A stretch of 64,000 nt of DNA, from contig NC_053398.1 of the NCBI RefSeq assembly GCF_905171765.1, forward strand, positions 47,026,323 to 47,090,322, given 5' to 3'. Below the pieces are notes generated by a model. The model made no database searches, was not told the origin of the DNA, and saw only the letters and a list, made by a program, of their open reading frames with translations. The stretch comes from Bufo bufo (Eukaryota > Chordata > Amphibia > Anura > Bufonidae). This document shows, one piece after another, positions 42,627-53,695 of the stretch (within the stretch, counting starts at the first letter, position 1; each line of letters begins with the position of its first letter). Made by a program: the position numbers and the translations under genes.

Positions 42627-44242
42627 CATGGTTCCACTGGAGAACGGAAGGGAGGGACTCGATGAGCCACCTCCTGAAGGAAGGTTTTCACTTGGGAACG
42701 AGAAGCCAAAAGGCCTTTGGAAAAGAACAGACAAGGCCGAGACCTGACCTTTAAGAGAGAGGCCAGGCAGAGACTTTTCTCAAGCCCGGCCTGAAGAAAG
42801 GGACGGAAAAAAGGAGAGGGTGAACCTAGCCGGATTCACACCAGGCAAAATAAGCCTTTAATGGTAAATCCTGGCCGATTGGGGTTTACGTGTGTGAAGA
42901 ATGGTTTGGATGACTGACTCGGAGAGGCCACGGAACCTTAGTACCGAGGCTTCAACAGCCACGCTATTAAAATGAAGCCGAGGTAAACTCGGGTGGAACA
43001 GTGGACCTTGCAAAAGGAGGTCGGGACACAGTGGTAGCCCCCATGGAGCGTCGGCGAGCAGGAAGATGAGATCTGCGTACCACGCACTGCGTCTGGAGCC
43101 ACCAAGATCGCCGGGACCCGATCCATTTTGAGGCGTTTGAGTACTCGAGGAAGAAGTGGAAGGTAGGGGGTGGGGGGGAGATACAGGAGACTGAATTGGG
43201 ACCACGGGCGCACCAAGGCATCCAACACAAGAGCCTGAGGATCCAGAGACATGTGGAAATAAAGCAGAAGTTTGTGATTCAGACGGGAGGCAAAAAGAGC
43301 CAAGTCTGGGATTCCCCAACGCTGACAGAGCTGTTGAAACACCTCTGGGTCGAGACGTTGGCGACTGAGGAAGTCGGCTGCCCAATTGTTGACTTGGGGG
43401 ATGTGCACAGCAGAGAGAGCGGGAACGTGTCTCTCTGTCTACTGCAGGACCACAGCGCTTCTAATGCCCCCCTGGTGGTTCAAATAAGCCACCGCAGTTT
43501 GTCACTGGAGTTGTCCATCTGAATCTGGACAGGATGACAGTGGAGGAGGGGAGGAACAGGTGAGATCTAGGTAAATGGCCCTGAACTCCAGGATACTGAT
43601 CTGCAGGGAGCTCTCCCGTATTGACCACTGACCCTGGACTGTGAGAGATCGAAGACTGCCCCCAGCCTGCCGGGCTGGCATCGGTGGAGATCACCTGCCA
43701 ATGGGAGGGAAGGAAGGATCTGCTGAGGGAGACTGTTCGGTTAAGCCACCAAAGCAAGTCCCGGTGGACCTGAGGGGAAAGGTGGATCGAGGCCTGACGG
43801 AGACTTGTTCCACCGGGCAAGAATTGAAAGCTGGGGGGACCGGGTGTGGAATTGGGCATAAGGAATTGCCTCGAAGGCAGCAACCATCCAGCCCAGAACG
43901 CGCATGCATGCCCTGATAGACAGAGGAGATGGCTCGTGAAGGCGAGACATTACCTTGTCCTGGGGAAGGAACACTCGTTCGGGGCGAGCGTTGAGGACCA
44001 TGCCCAGGAATTCCATCCTCTGGCTGGGAACAAGGGAGGACTTGGAGTGGTTCACCAGCCACCTCCTGAAGCTTGTCCATGTAGGGTATCACTGCAATCC
44101 CCCTGGTACAGAGAAGTGTGACGTCGGGAGCCAACACCTTTGTAAAGACTCTCAGAGCAGACGCCAAGCCGAAGGGCAATGCCACAAATTGAAAATGCAG
44201 AGAACCTACTGCGAAGCAAAGGTATTTTTGATGAGACAGAGC
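42627..44242 (-). pseudogene. DIRS reverse transcriptase end, RNase H and recombinase start
   Basis: From right to left: HQKYLCFAVG and FVALPFGLASALRVFTKVLAP (RT fingers/palm; the catalytic loop reads YMDK where YLDD is expected), KSSLVPSQRMEFLGMVLNA, RVLGWMVAAFEAIPYAQFH, the RNase H segment VISTDASPAGWG (~43680), HIPQVNNWAADFLSRQRLD (~43380-43410), WGIPDLALFASRLNHK, then the recombinase start SRSQVKTFLQ-like sequence near 42690-42720. Frameshifts interrupt these pieces. The YMDK change alone would inactivate the RT. Confidence 0.82.
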
Positions 44243-44244
44243 TA

Positions 44245-45847
44245 CAGTCAGGTCCATAAATATTGGGACATCGACAATTCTAACATTTTTGCTCTATACA
44301 CCACCACAATGGATTTGAAATAAAACGAACAAGATGTGCTTTAACTGCAGACTGTGGGCTTTAATTTGAGGGTATTTACATCCAAATCAGGTGTAGGAAT
44401 TACAACAGTTTGCATATGTGCCTCCCACTTGTTAAGGAACCAAAAGTAATGGGACAGAATAATAATCATAAATCAAACTTTCTCTTTTTAATACTTGGTT
44501 GCAAATCCTTTGCAGTCGATTACAGCCTGAAGTCTGGAACGCATAGGCATCACCAGACTCTGGGTTTCATTCCTGGAGATGCTCTGCCAGGCCTCTACTG
44601 CAACTGTCTTCAGTTCCTGCTTGTTCTTGGGGCATTTTCCCTTCAGTTTTGTCTTCAGCAAGTAAAATGCATGCTCAATCGGATTCAGGTCAGGTGATTG
44701 ACTTGGCCATTGCATAACATTTCACTTCTTTCCCTTAAACAACTCTTTGGTTGCTTTTGCAGAATGCTTTGGGTCATTGTCCATCTGCACTGTGAATCGT
44801 CGTCCAATGAAGTCTGAAGCATTTGGCTGAATATGATCAAATAATATTGCCCGAAACACTTCAGAATTCATCCTGCTGCTTTTGTCAGCAGTCACATCAT
44901 CAATAAATACAAGAGAACCAGTTCCATTGGCAGCCATACATGCCCACGCCATGACACTACCACCATGCTTCACTGATGAGGTGGTATACTTAGGATCATG
45001 AGCAGTTCTTCCTTCTCCATACTCTTCTCTTCCCATAACTCTGGTACAAGTTGATCTTGGTCTCATCTGTCCATAGGATGTTGTTCCAGAACTGTGAAGG
45101 CTTTTTTAGATGTTGTTTGGCAAACTCTAAACTGGCCGTCCTGTTTTTGAGGCTCACCAATGGTTTACATCTTGTGGTTAACCCTCTGTATTCACTCTGG
45201 TGAAGTCTTCTCTTGATTGTTGACTTTGACACACATACACCTACCTCCTGGAGAGTGTTCTTGATCTGGCTAACTGTTGTAAAGGGTATTTCTTTACCAG
45301 GGAAATAATTCTTCGGTCATCCACCACAGTTGTTTTTCGTGGTCTTCCGGTGTTGCTGAGCTCACTGGTGCGTTCCTTCTTTTTAAAAATGTTCCAAACA
45401 GTTGTTTTGGCCACGCCTAATCTCTGCTATCTCTCTGATAGGTTTGTTTTGTTTTTTTCAGCCTAATGATGGCTTGCTTCACTGATAGAGACAGCTCTTT
45501 GGATCTCATCTTGAGAGTTGACAGCAACAGATTCCAAATGCAAATAGCCCACTGGAAATGAACTCTGGACCTTTTATCTGCTCATTGTAATTGGGATAAT
45601 GAGGGAATAACACACATCTGGCCATGGAACAGCTGAGAAGCCAATTGTCCCATTACTTTTGGTCCCTTAACAAGTGGGAGGCACATATGCAAACTGTTGT
45701 AATTCCTACACCGTTCACCTGATTTGGATGTAAATACCCTCAAATTAAAGCACATCTTGTTTGTTTCATTTCAAATCCATTGTGGTGGTGTATAGAGCCA
45801 AAGATGTTAGAATTGTGTCGATGTCCCAATATTTATGGAACTGACTG
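44245..45847 (-). mobile_element. Tc1/mariner transposon D in DIRS reverse transcriptase
   Basis: 1603 bp with TA at 44243-44244 and 45848-45849. The inverted repeats start CAGTCAGGTCCATAAATATT and CAGTCAGTTCCATAAATATT and extend over about 200 bp with small gaps, including tgcatatgtgcctcccactt near both ends. Long repeats of this type are a known variant among Tc1 elements. Confidence 0.94.
44488..45500 (-). pseudogene. Tc1 transposase D (34 residues between D and E)
   Basis: Minus strand pieces: a helix-turn-helix half (STIKRRLHQSEYRGL; earlier sequence 45240-45480 in other frames), WTDETKINLY (first D), QMDNDPKHSAKATKE (second D) and SPDLNPIEHAF (E), ending CKGFATKY. A frameshift lies near 45000-45060 and an in-frame TGA at 44719-44721 separates the second D from the E; counting through it gives 34 residues. 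Inactive. Confidence 0.9.
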
Positions 45848-47361
45848 TATGGGGACATCCAGATAACCATCCCGGATGTCGATGGACGACAGAAACTCGC
45901 CCACCTCGAGGGAAGCAATCACCGACATGAGGGACTCCATGCTAAAGGGACAGACACGGATGAAATAATTGAGCACCTTAGATCCAAAATGGGGTGAAGA
46001 GAAAAGTCCTTCTTGGGAACATTGAAGAGGTTCAAGTAAAACCCTTGAAAACGTTCCGAGGTAGGGACAGGAACAATCACTCCGTGCGTGTGAAGGGAAT
46101 GAATGGCCTGAAAAAAAGTGGCCGCCCGGGAGGGGGACCTGGGCAGCGACGATTGGAAGAACCGACCTGTGGGAAGGGCGGAGAATTCTATTTTGTATCC
46201 GGAGGAAGCTACCTCCAGAACCCAGGCATTGTACACGCTTGCGCTCCAGTAAGGAGAGCAAACGACCCCCCACTCGAGGGGGCGACTTAAGCGGGGGGAA
46301 AACAGTCATGTAGATGATGGCTTTGCAGACTGGGGTGTGAAAGGCTTAGGGCGGGCCTGCCAGGAGGGCTTGGCCTTGATGGAAGGACGTACAGTCTTTT
46401 TGCCCTGATGGGAGGAGTCGTCCCGAAAGAAGCAAAAACGCTGTGATCGCGTCGCAGACATAGGGCGGCGGTGGGGACGGTTCTGGGACAGGAGAGAACT
46501 TTTCCCACCCGTGGCCTCAGAACTAAGTTCCTCCAAATGCTTCCCAAAAAGCCTACCACCCAGAAAGGGGAGTGATTTGAGCGCCTTTTTGGAGGCGGCA
46601 TCCGGCCCCCCAGGAACAAAGCCAGACCGTGCGGCGAATGGCCACAGAGTAGAAGTTGAGAAGCAAGGAGATGGAGCTTCCCCTTATTAGAATCCGGGGG
46701 CAAGGACCGGACAAGCTGTTTGGCCTAGACCACACAGGCCTTTGCCACCCATGAAGCAGCAAGGCGGGGCGGATAGCGGAACCTGCTGCCACGAATGCAG
46801 ACTTTGACAGGGAGTCTATCTTCTTGTCCGATGGATCAGACAAGGAAGCCGTGTCGGCCAAGGGAAGGGTGGTGGCCTTAGCAAGACGGGCCACCTGTGG
46901 ATCTACCTGAGAAGGGACAGATCACATAGCAATGGACTTCTCAGAAAAAGGAAAGAGGACATTCGAAGCCTTGGCAGGATGAAGGCACCTATCCGGGTGA
47001 CGCCACTCCTTGGCCAGTGGTGCGTTGATATCCACATGGTTAGGGAAAACCAAAGCGGAGCGCCTAGAACGGCGGAATGATGCGGACTCCTGAGCCAAGG
47101 AGGAGGGGTCTTCCTGTGCGTGGAGAGTGTCCCTAACTGCCCTGATGAGATCTTGCATGGCCACAGACAGGGCTGTGCACTGCTCAGATCCGGAATCTGA
47201 GTCAGAGGTGTCCCCCGAGAAGGTGCGACAGGGGAGGATTCATCGCAAGTCTCAGATCTGTCGTGGGAGTGACCCGAGAAGGAGCGGGACATAGTTGTGA
47301 CAACCTGAAGTAGTTTACGGGACCTGGTGTCTGAACGTGATGCAGGAGAGGACTCCAGCAT
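45848..47361 (-). pseudogene. DIRS gag-like region and RT start
   Basis: From 46309 leftward the reading gives SRAATFFQAIHSLHTHG, VPTSERFQGFYLNLFNVPKK and SSIDIRDGYLDVPI, the start of the RT (residues of the D-containing A motif). To the right, 46310-47361 has serine- and proline-rich frames (RSFSGHSHDRSE, KIDSLSKSAFVAAGSAIRPA) that fit DIRS gag in position. Several frameshifts. Confidence 0.7.
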
Positions 47362-47832
47362 AACGTAAACTGTACAGATCCGTTATGCAGGCCATAGACT
47401 TCTATTATGACGGAATAAGTAACGGAATGCCTCTAAAAGGCATGGAATTGCGTTATGGTCCGTGGTAACAGAATCCATAACGCAATTCAGTAAATACCAC
47501 AACACGAACCAGCACACAAACTTCAAAATATGAAATTCTCTCATCCATAGTAGTAACCATGAAAATGAGCAGTGTATATATAATCTGATGGAAAAATTAA
47601 TCCTGCCAGCAAAGAAAGCAATATGGACAATCGCAATACATTAGGAAGTGGCTTGTATTAACTTTCTCTTCATAAATGCCACTTTCTGAAGTGAGAGAAC
47701 CCCTTTAAGGACGCACATTATACATCTATATAATAATAGCACAATATTATTCTATAGGTTGTTTCCTGATCCTTTTTTTATAATCTAAAGCAATGGTGAG
47801 AATGCCAAGGAACCCAATTTTCTCTCCTACAG
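47362..47832. other. MITE-like start and unassigned AT-rich sequence
   Basis: 47362-47500 contains gcgttatggtccgtggtaac and its inverted partner, shared with 51571-51748. The rest shows nothing recognisable. Confidence 0.4.
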
Positions 47833-47938
47833 CTTCACAATGGAACTCCAGAAAATATGCCAGCTGATTGCATACCTGGAGTGTAGCAATAAACAGTCAA
47901 ATATTTTCTCAGCACTCCTGTCATGCAAGAGGATTTAT
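47833..47938 (+). other. exon-like segment, product unknown
   Basis: 106 bp with a strong acceptor (ttttctctcctacag) and a perfect donor (ATTTAT|GTAAGT). One frame is fully open for 35 codons (FTMELQKICQLIAYLECSNK…). No repeat family is recognised here. The protein is not recognised; it could be an exon of an unseen plus-strand gene or a chance match. Confidence 0.3.
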
Positions 47939-48427
47939 GTAAGTTTTTTTTTCTACTTGCTAGCAGTTTATATTTTGTTTTTTAGATCTCAAACCCTATT
48001 GACACTTCTTAAAAAAAATAATCCATAAGTAAAGAAAAAATAGACAATTTGGGTCATTGCTTTATGGACTGAATCAACTAGTAAATAACAGAAGATCAGA
48101 ATTCTGGATAAAATGTATTTGCCACTAAATAGCAGTTCAAAATAAATACATCTTAAATTTCTAAAACAAAAAACAAAAAAAACATTAGGATGTGTATTGG
48201 AGGCTCCGTTAAAAAGAATTCCAGACAAAATAGTGCAGCATGTTGTACTGTCTTGTTTGGTTGAATGTCAGGGAACCAGCACTTGTTATTTTCATTTAGA
48301 TCCTATGATGAAGCAAAACAGAAAAACCCAACGCAGATGTGAACAAAGCCTTACTGGAAACTCTTCTCCCGTGATGCAGTTTTATATCCAGTGCAGTCGT
48401 TACAAAATATAGCACAGAACAGCCAAG
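47939..48427. other. unassigned AT-rich sequence
   Basis: No gene or repeat boundary. Confidence 0.35.
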
Positions 48428-48894
48428 TCTACTTTCACACTCACGTTTTGGCTTTCCGTTTGTGAGATCCGTCCTGGGCTCTCACAAGCGGTCCAAAATG
48501 GATCAGTTTGCACTCTAATGCATTCTGAATGGAAAAGGATCCGCTCAGAATGCATCCGTTTGCATCAGTTCAGTCTCCATTTCGCTTTGGAGGCGGACAA
48601 CAAAACCCTGCTTGCAGCGTTTTTGTGTCAGTCTGATGAAACTGAGCCAAACGGATCCGTCCTGGCACATAATGTAAGTTAATGGGGACGGATCCATTTT
48701 CCATGACACAATCTGGCACAATAGAAAAGAGATCCGTCCTCCATTGACTTTCAATGGTGTTCAAGACGGATCCGTCTTGGCTATGTTAAAGATAATACAA
48801 ACTGATCCGTTCCGAACGGATGCAGACGGCCGTATTATCTGAACGGATCAGTCCATGACGGATCCGCACAAAATGCAAGTGTGAAAGTAGCCTA
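48428..48894. mobile_element. MITE (cggatcc-rich family), complete
   Basis: 467 bp with inverted ends tctactttcacactcacgtt and, on the other strand, ggctactttcacacttgcat. Interior words agacggatccgtcttg and ccattgactttcaatggtgt are shared with the copies at 1-465 and 18600-19080. Confidence 0.8.
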
Positions 48895-49042
48895 AGATGT
48901 ATACTCTGATACCTTATCCCAGTTATTTAATATGTCCACATTTGTGGTTGTGATTTTTTTTTTTTATAATTTCTAAACTGAAAGCTGAAGATTTACATAA
49001 GATCTTTTTATCTATGAAGCTACCAGAAAAAACTAAATTGCT

Positions 49043-49560
49043 AAAGGCCCCTTTACACTGGCTGAGAATCGGCCAGATAATCGCTAATGAGCGTTTGTAT
49101 GAACGCTCATTAGCGAATATCTGTCGATGTAAAGGTGCTACCGATTTCCCAACGAATGAGCGAAACGCTCGTTCATCGGGTAATAGGATCGTTGGTGCGG
49201 TCACTAAAATCATTGCTTGCCAGCAGCAGATCGTAAGGCCTAAACAGTCTCTGCTGCCGGCAAACAATGGTTCTGTATGGGGATGAGGGATGGCATTAGT
49301 GATCACTCCTCCCCATACTGTGGAGGAGATCACTGCATGTAAATACAGAGGACTCCTCCACAGGCGAGCAGGCGCTTTCTTCCTAGCAATCGCTCGTTCT
49401 TTGAGTAATGTCATCTTTTTTGCAGATTGTGCAGTCTAATCCGGCTCTGCTGCTGGCAAATAATGATTCTGTATGGGGACAAGCGATGGGAGTAGTAGTG
49501 ATTGCTCCTCCCTATAATGTGGAGGAGATCTCTGCATGTAATAGTCTCCTTCACTGACCA
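49043..49560. mobile_element. two adjacent copies of a MITE
   Basis: The block gctgccggcaaacaatggtt…tggggatgagggatgg… (49250-49345) recurs as gctgctggcaaataatgatt…tggggacaagcgatgg… (49449-49540). The first copy also has an inverted repeat (gctaatgagcgtttgtatga / gaacgctcattagcgaat). The left end is aaaggcccctttacactg. Confidence 0.6.
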
Positions 49561-50211
49561 GCAGGAGACAGGTCTCCGTACAGCATTAAAACAAAGTGCT
49601 AGAATGAATCGACTTTGGATCCATTATCTGTAGTTCGATTTGCGCACCACCAGTTACCAACGCTCAGATATACCAGTATGCTTTTACAGCAGCCACATGG
49701 AAAAAGGAACCTGTAGCCTGGAGTGGGTTGTGGGCAAGCACTGCCAACTGAGAAGAGGTCATTGTGTCGTGAGGGGGAGGAGGTGAGCTGTGACCATCAC
49801 GTATTGTGAATGATTGGCCCTGTGTTATCTATATATAGGTGTTACCTGTCATTTAAATCCTGCCTATGATGGTAATGAGATTGCTCCTGAAAAGTAATCT
49901 CAACAGAAGAGGAAGTATCCGTCTATTATGAGGCTCCATGGTCAGAGTGAAAACTGCAAGATGCCAGGATATTTTTATATAGATAGTAACATGGAAAATT
50001 AAAATGTTTTTTTTTACAAAGTATGTTTAACATAAAAAGTTGATTTAAAGAATAGGTCATTTGATGATACAATCCCTTTAAGTTATATCGGCATTTCAGC
50101 CAAAAATACAGCTTGTTACAGCCATCTATCTGCAGGGACCTTACTGCAGCTACAGGAATAGTCACAATAAAAATGGACGTCATAGTCCATTCGCTACATC
50201 TCTTAAAGCCC
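49561..50211. other. unassigned spacer
   Basis: A short gaatcgactttggatcc fragment (49606-49622) matches the gagcgaat MITE family. Otherwise nothing seen. Confidence 0.35.
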
Positions 50212-50684
50212 TTAAAGGGCATCTGTCAGCAGATCTGTACCTAGGACACTGGATGACCTGTTACATGTGCACTTGGCAGCTGAAGACATCTGTGCTGGTT
50301 CCATGTGCATATGTGCCCTCATTGCTGAGAAAAATGACGTTTAAAATATATGCGAATGAGCTTCTAGGAGCAACGGGGGCGTGTTCTCTCTGCAACTGCC
50401 ACGCCCTTTACACTTTCACTTTCCAGGAAGTGAAAACATCATCATGCCTAGCCCTGTCAAAGTGCAGGAAGTGCGGCAGCTGCAGAGAGAGCTGAGCCTC
50501 TAGGTGTAATGGCAACGCCCCCGTTGCTCCTAAAGGCTCATTTGCATATTTTAAAACATCCTTTTTCTCAGAAATGCGGGCACATATGAACATGGGACCA
50601 ACACAGATGCCTTCAGCTTCCAAGTGCACATGTAACAGGTCAGCCAGTGTCATAGGGACAAACCTGCTGACAGATGCCCTTTAA
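50212..50684. mobile_element. TTAA-flanked foldback MITE, family 2
   Basis: 473 bp between TTAA at 50212-50215 and 50681-50684. Inverted ends AAAGGGCATCTGTCAGCAG and CTGCTGACAGATGCCCTTT; the arms pair along most of the length (…gcaacgggggcg / cgcccccgttgc…). TTAA targets suggest piggyBac-type mobilisation, which is inference. Confidence 0.85.
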
Positions 50685-50901
50685 AAGCATCAGAAGAATA
50701 CCTTGCACAGAGCTGGATAAGGCTTGTATGGTATTGTAAATCTATGCTAGACTGCATTCACAAGCTCTATAAATATCACACTTCAATTCCTTTATAAAGT
50801 TATCAGAAATGCATATTATAAAAGTCATCTTTTAATGCCCCATAAGTAAGAGATTTTCTACTAAATAGACAAAGTAGGGTATTTTCACACTACTTCATTA
50901 A

Positions 50902-51085
50902 AGGGGTTTTCCAGGCAGTTTATATGAGGATAGGCCATCAATATCTGATCGGCAGGGTCCTACACTCAACACCCCTGCCGATCAGCTGTTCTGCAGTAGC
51001 GCCAGCATCAGACGTACAGAGCTGGTTACTGCAGAGCTGCTCCTGATGCTGGCGCTACTACAGAACAGCTGACTGGCGGGGGACA
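50902..51085. mobile_element. MITE half (aaaggggttttccagg family)
   Basis: Left end aaaggggttttccaggcagt, then gataggccatcaatatctga and an inner hairpin tagcgccagcatcag / ctgatgctggcgcta. The right end is missing or degenerate. Confidence 0.6.
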
Positions 51086-51323
51086 CATGGTGGCATACTT
51101 CCGATCAGATATGCCATCAATTGAAATGAACCGGAGAACTTTCTATTCCAATCCTCCTTTACAAACTTACAATAGTTTTGTTAAAGGGATTGATTGGTTT
51201 AATAGTGACCTATTAGGAAATGCTGCACTTTATAAGTACATGACCTCCAACAATTACCTGAATCAGAGATAAACTCTCTGCAGGACCCAGCAGGTCCACG
51301 CATTACATTGACTTCCTATTGAT

Positions 51324-51782
51324 TTAAAGGGGTTTTCCAGGCTTTAACAGTTGATGATCTAGCCACAGGATATCAAAATCATAAAAGGTGGGAGTCTGAC
51401 ATCCTGCAATCATGCCAGTCAGCCATTTGGCACCACAGTGACCAGCTCTGTCCACAAAACAACGGACCGAGATGTGCAGTTCCAGCACCTGAGATACCCC
51501 CGCGAACAGCTGATCAGCAGGTTGCACTGCATTGGACCCCTGCCGACCTGATATTGATCATCTATTCAATAGTGATGAGCGAACTTAAAATTTTTAACTG
51601 TGCGTTCGGGTCCCGATTACTGCACAATTGCGTTATGGATCCCGTGACCATGGACCTTAAAGTTATGGTCCATGGTCACGGTATCCATAATGCAATTGTG
51701 CAGTAACCGGAACCCGAACTTCAAAACTTGGAAGTTCGCTCATCGATGGTCATCAATTGTTAAATCCTGGAGAATCCCTTTA
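51324..51782. mobile_element. MITE (aaaggggttttccagg family) with nested palindrome
   Basis: TTAA at 51324-51327 and 51779-51782; ends aaaggggttttccaggcttt and gttaaatcctggagaatccc. The palindromic MITE at 51571-51748 sits inside it. Confidence 0.75.
51571..51748. mobile_element. palindromic MITE nested in another MITE
   Basis: agtgatgagcgaacttaaaa at the left and the near reverse complement gaagttcgctcatcgatg at the right; the arms share gcgttatggatcccgtgacc / ggtcacggtatccataatgc. Confidence 0.8.
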
Positions 51783-51967
51783 AACAGATACCATACAATG
51801 CTTCAGTTTCTCCGTGGAGGTGGTCCTGCAGGGAAATTTAACACTTACAGTCATATTCCCCTGCAGCTTACAGGTCACTGGGAGTTCTAGCAGCAGGACA
51901 ACCTATGATCCATCTAATTTCTGGGAAACGCTTCTAAAACAGGATTGGTAAACCGTGTACAACCTGT

Positions 51968-52851
51968 TTAAAGGGGAACTTGTCATATTAAACATGCGAT
52001 CTGATCTGCAGGGACTGTGTCACAGAGGTGGAGGAGCTGAGCAGAATTGCGCATATTTTTTTTTTTGGAAAAAGATTGAGTGTACCTTGAATTATCATTC
52101 ATTTAAAGCCCTCTTTCTATGCTTAGGAGTCCAGTGGGCGGTCTTAGGCCTATTGCACACGACCGTATGGCTTTTTCAGTGTTTTGCGGTCCGTTTTTCA
52201 CAGATCCGTTGTTCCGTTTTTTGTTTCCGTTGTGTTTCCGTTTCTGTTCCGTTTTTCCGTTCCGTTTTTGCGTATGGCATATACAGTATACAGTAATTAC
52301 ATAGATAAAATTGGGCTGGGCATAACATTTTCAATAGATGGTTCAGCAAAAAACGGAACGGAAACGGAAGACATACGGATACATTTCCGTATATGTTCCA
52401 TTTTTTTTTGTGGACCCATTGACTTGAATGGAGCCACTGAACGTGATTTGCGGGCAATAATAGGACATGTTCTATGTTAAAACAGAATGGAAAAACAGAA
52501 ATACGGAAACGGAATGCATACGGAGTACATTCAGTTTTTTTTGCGGAACCATTGAAATGAATGGATCCGTATACGGAACGCAAAAAACGGCCAGTAAACG
52601 GGAAAAAAAACGGCCGTGTGCAGGAGGCCTTACTTCGCGGATGACACGCAAAACCGTACAGGGAAGTCAGTCACTGAGTAGGACCGCCCATGTGACTACT
52701 AGCAAAGCAGGGATTTAAATGCATGAAATACAAGTCATAATGATTTTTTCCCTACAAAACTATATATATATAAATCTGTTCAGCTCCTCCACCTCTATAG
52801 CACGCTGCCCACAGATTGCACAGCATTTCCAAAGTCATGGGTTCCTTTTAA
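51968..52851. mobile_element. TTAA-flanked MITE with another MITE inside
   Basis: TTAA at 51968-51971 and 52848-52851. The left arm gtcacagaggtggaggagctgagc pairs with the right arm gttcagctcctccacctctatag; a second family (52143-52632) lies between. Confidence 0.72.
52143..52632. mobile_element. MITE (gcacacgaccgt ends)
   Basis: Ends taggcctattgcacacgacc and, inverted, aaggcctcctgcacacggcc. The interior is rich in ttccgt/acggaa words in opposite orientation in the two halves. Confidence 0.8.
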
Positions 52852-52999
52852 ACAAATGAGGGTATCCCATGCAGTTTTCCCATTAAACTAGACTAATTTC
52901 TGCAAAATGATGTAGTATAAACCAAAGAAACATCCGTTAAAACCATTGAATTATTACAAAATTGCCCTTCATACATATTTCATTGTCAAAGGACAAATC
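52852..52999. other. intergenic, downstream of PHRF1
   Basis: No gene seen before the likely polyadenylation site. Confidence 0.35.
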
Positions 53000-53005
53000 T
53001 TTATT
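53000..53005 (-). terminator. candidate polyadenylation signal of PHRF1
   Basis: AATAAA on the minus strand, 499 bp after the TAA at 53505-53507. It is the first canonical hexamer noticed downstream; use is inferred. Confidence 0.4.
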
Positions 53006-53504
53006 CCAGAACATTTTCTTCCATTGCTCTCATTATTAAAGGCTGGCTGTTCACCGCTCTTTCATGCCAATCAAAAATGTACCCACAGAAAAAAGAAAAA
53101 ATAAAAGAGTTTGTTACAAATGTATCTATTCATTCTTTCATGTATACTTTAGTAACACAAACTACAAAGGGATAGAACAACAGATGTCAACAATAATCCC
53201 AAGTCTCCGTGACATGGTGTTACTTCTGCTTTCCGTATTTTCCACGTCTCTAGGGAGAACCTCTGTGAAATGCAAGCTGGCAGAGCGGTGTGCAGTATAT
53301 GGCAATATGGTTCAAAACTGGCAAACAAAAAATCCAAGACGAGTTTAGAAGAATAAATCAGACATTTTTTTTTTTTGTCCTGAAAAATGAAAATCCTCTC
53401 CCCTGTATACTACAAATCATCGACTGAGACGGAGGGAGTGTGACCAGACGACCTCCGATGAAAGATGTCTACTTAGTATGTACTCTGCAGTTTCTCATGA
53501 TAAT

Positions 53505-53654
53505 TTATATGGGTGAATCGCGGCCCAAGTCAGGATCCTCAAATATTCCGGATTTCTTCTGTTTATTTCTGATGTGTTTGTACCTGTCCACATAGCCTTT
53601 GACCAAGTTCACCACTTTAACTGGGTTGATTTCCCCGCTCTTGCTGTGGCAGAT
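53505..53654 (-). CDS. phrf1: PHRF1-like last coding exon
   Basis: Encodes 49 residues beginning [20 protein letters not shown] and ending at TAA (53505-53507). The acceptor is ctgcttactgcag on the minus strand, and the exon starts in phase 0, as the preceding exon ends. The block [23 protein letters not shown] is the conserved C-terminus of PHRF1 (PHD and RING finger domain protein 1), an RNA polymerase II CTD-associated ubiquitin ligase. The last ~15 residues ([12 protein letters not shown]) differ from the family as I know it. The 3' UTR probably runs to about 53000. Confidence 0.93.
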   Translation of the reverse strand: MCHSKSGEINPVKVVNLVKGYVDRYKHIRNKQKKSGIFEDPDLGRDSPI

Positions 53655-53695
53655 CTGCAGTAAGCAGAGGAAGTATGAAAACATGAATATACATA

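Larger units (their letters stand above)
36020..47361 (-). mobile_element. DIRS retrotransposon, minus strand, opened by nested insertions
   Basis: Read from right to left: gag-like region (about 46900-47361), reverse transcriptase (46309-45848 and 44242-43900), RNase H (43880-43300), tyrosine recombinase start (about 43100-42627), middle (39258-39186) and end (36745-36420), then terminal repeats (36400-36020). Insertions in between are a Tc1 (44245-45847), a Penelope palindrome (42153-42614) itself opened by an LTR element (39272-42148), and a block 36746-39185 with another palindrome and a Tc1 (36921-38479). The upstream end stops at a MITE-like sequence at 47361. The order of parts matches DIRS, with the recombinase last. 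Confidence 0.82.

Noticed and set aside
52119..52583. Phenylalanine-rich ORFs on both strands
   Set aside because: Translations of ttccgt/acggaa words in a MITE.
53064..53348. 94-codon plus-strand ORF downstream of PHRF1
   Set aside because: It lies opposite the likely PHRF1 3' UTR, has no motif and no splice context.
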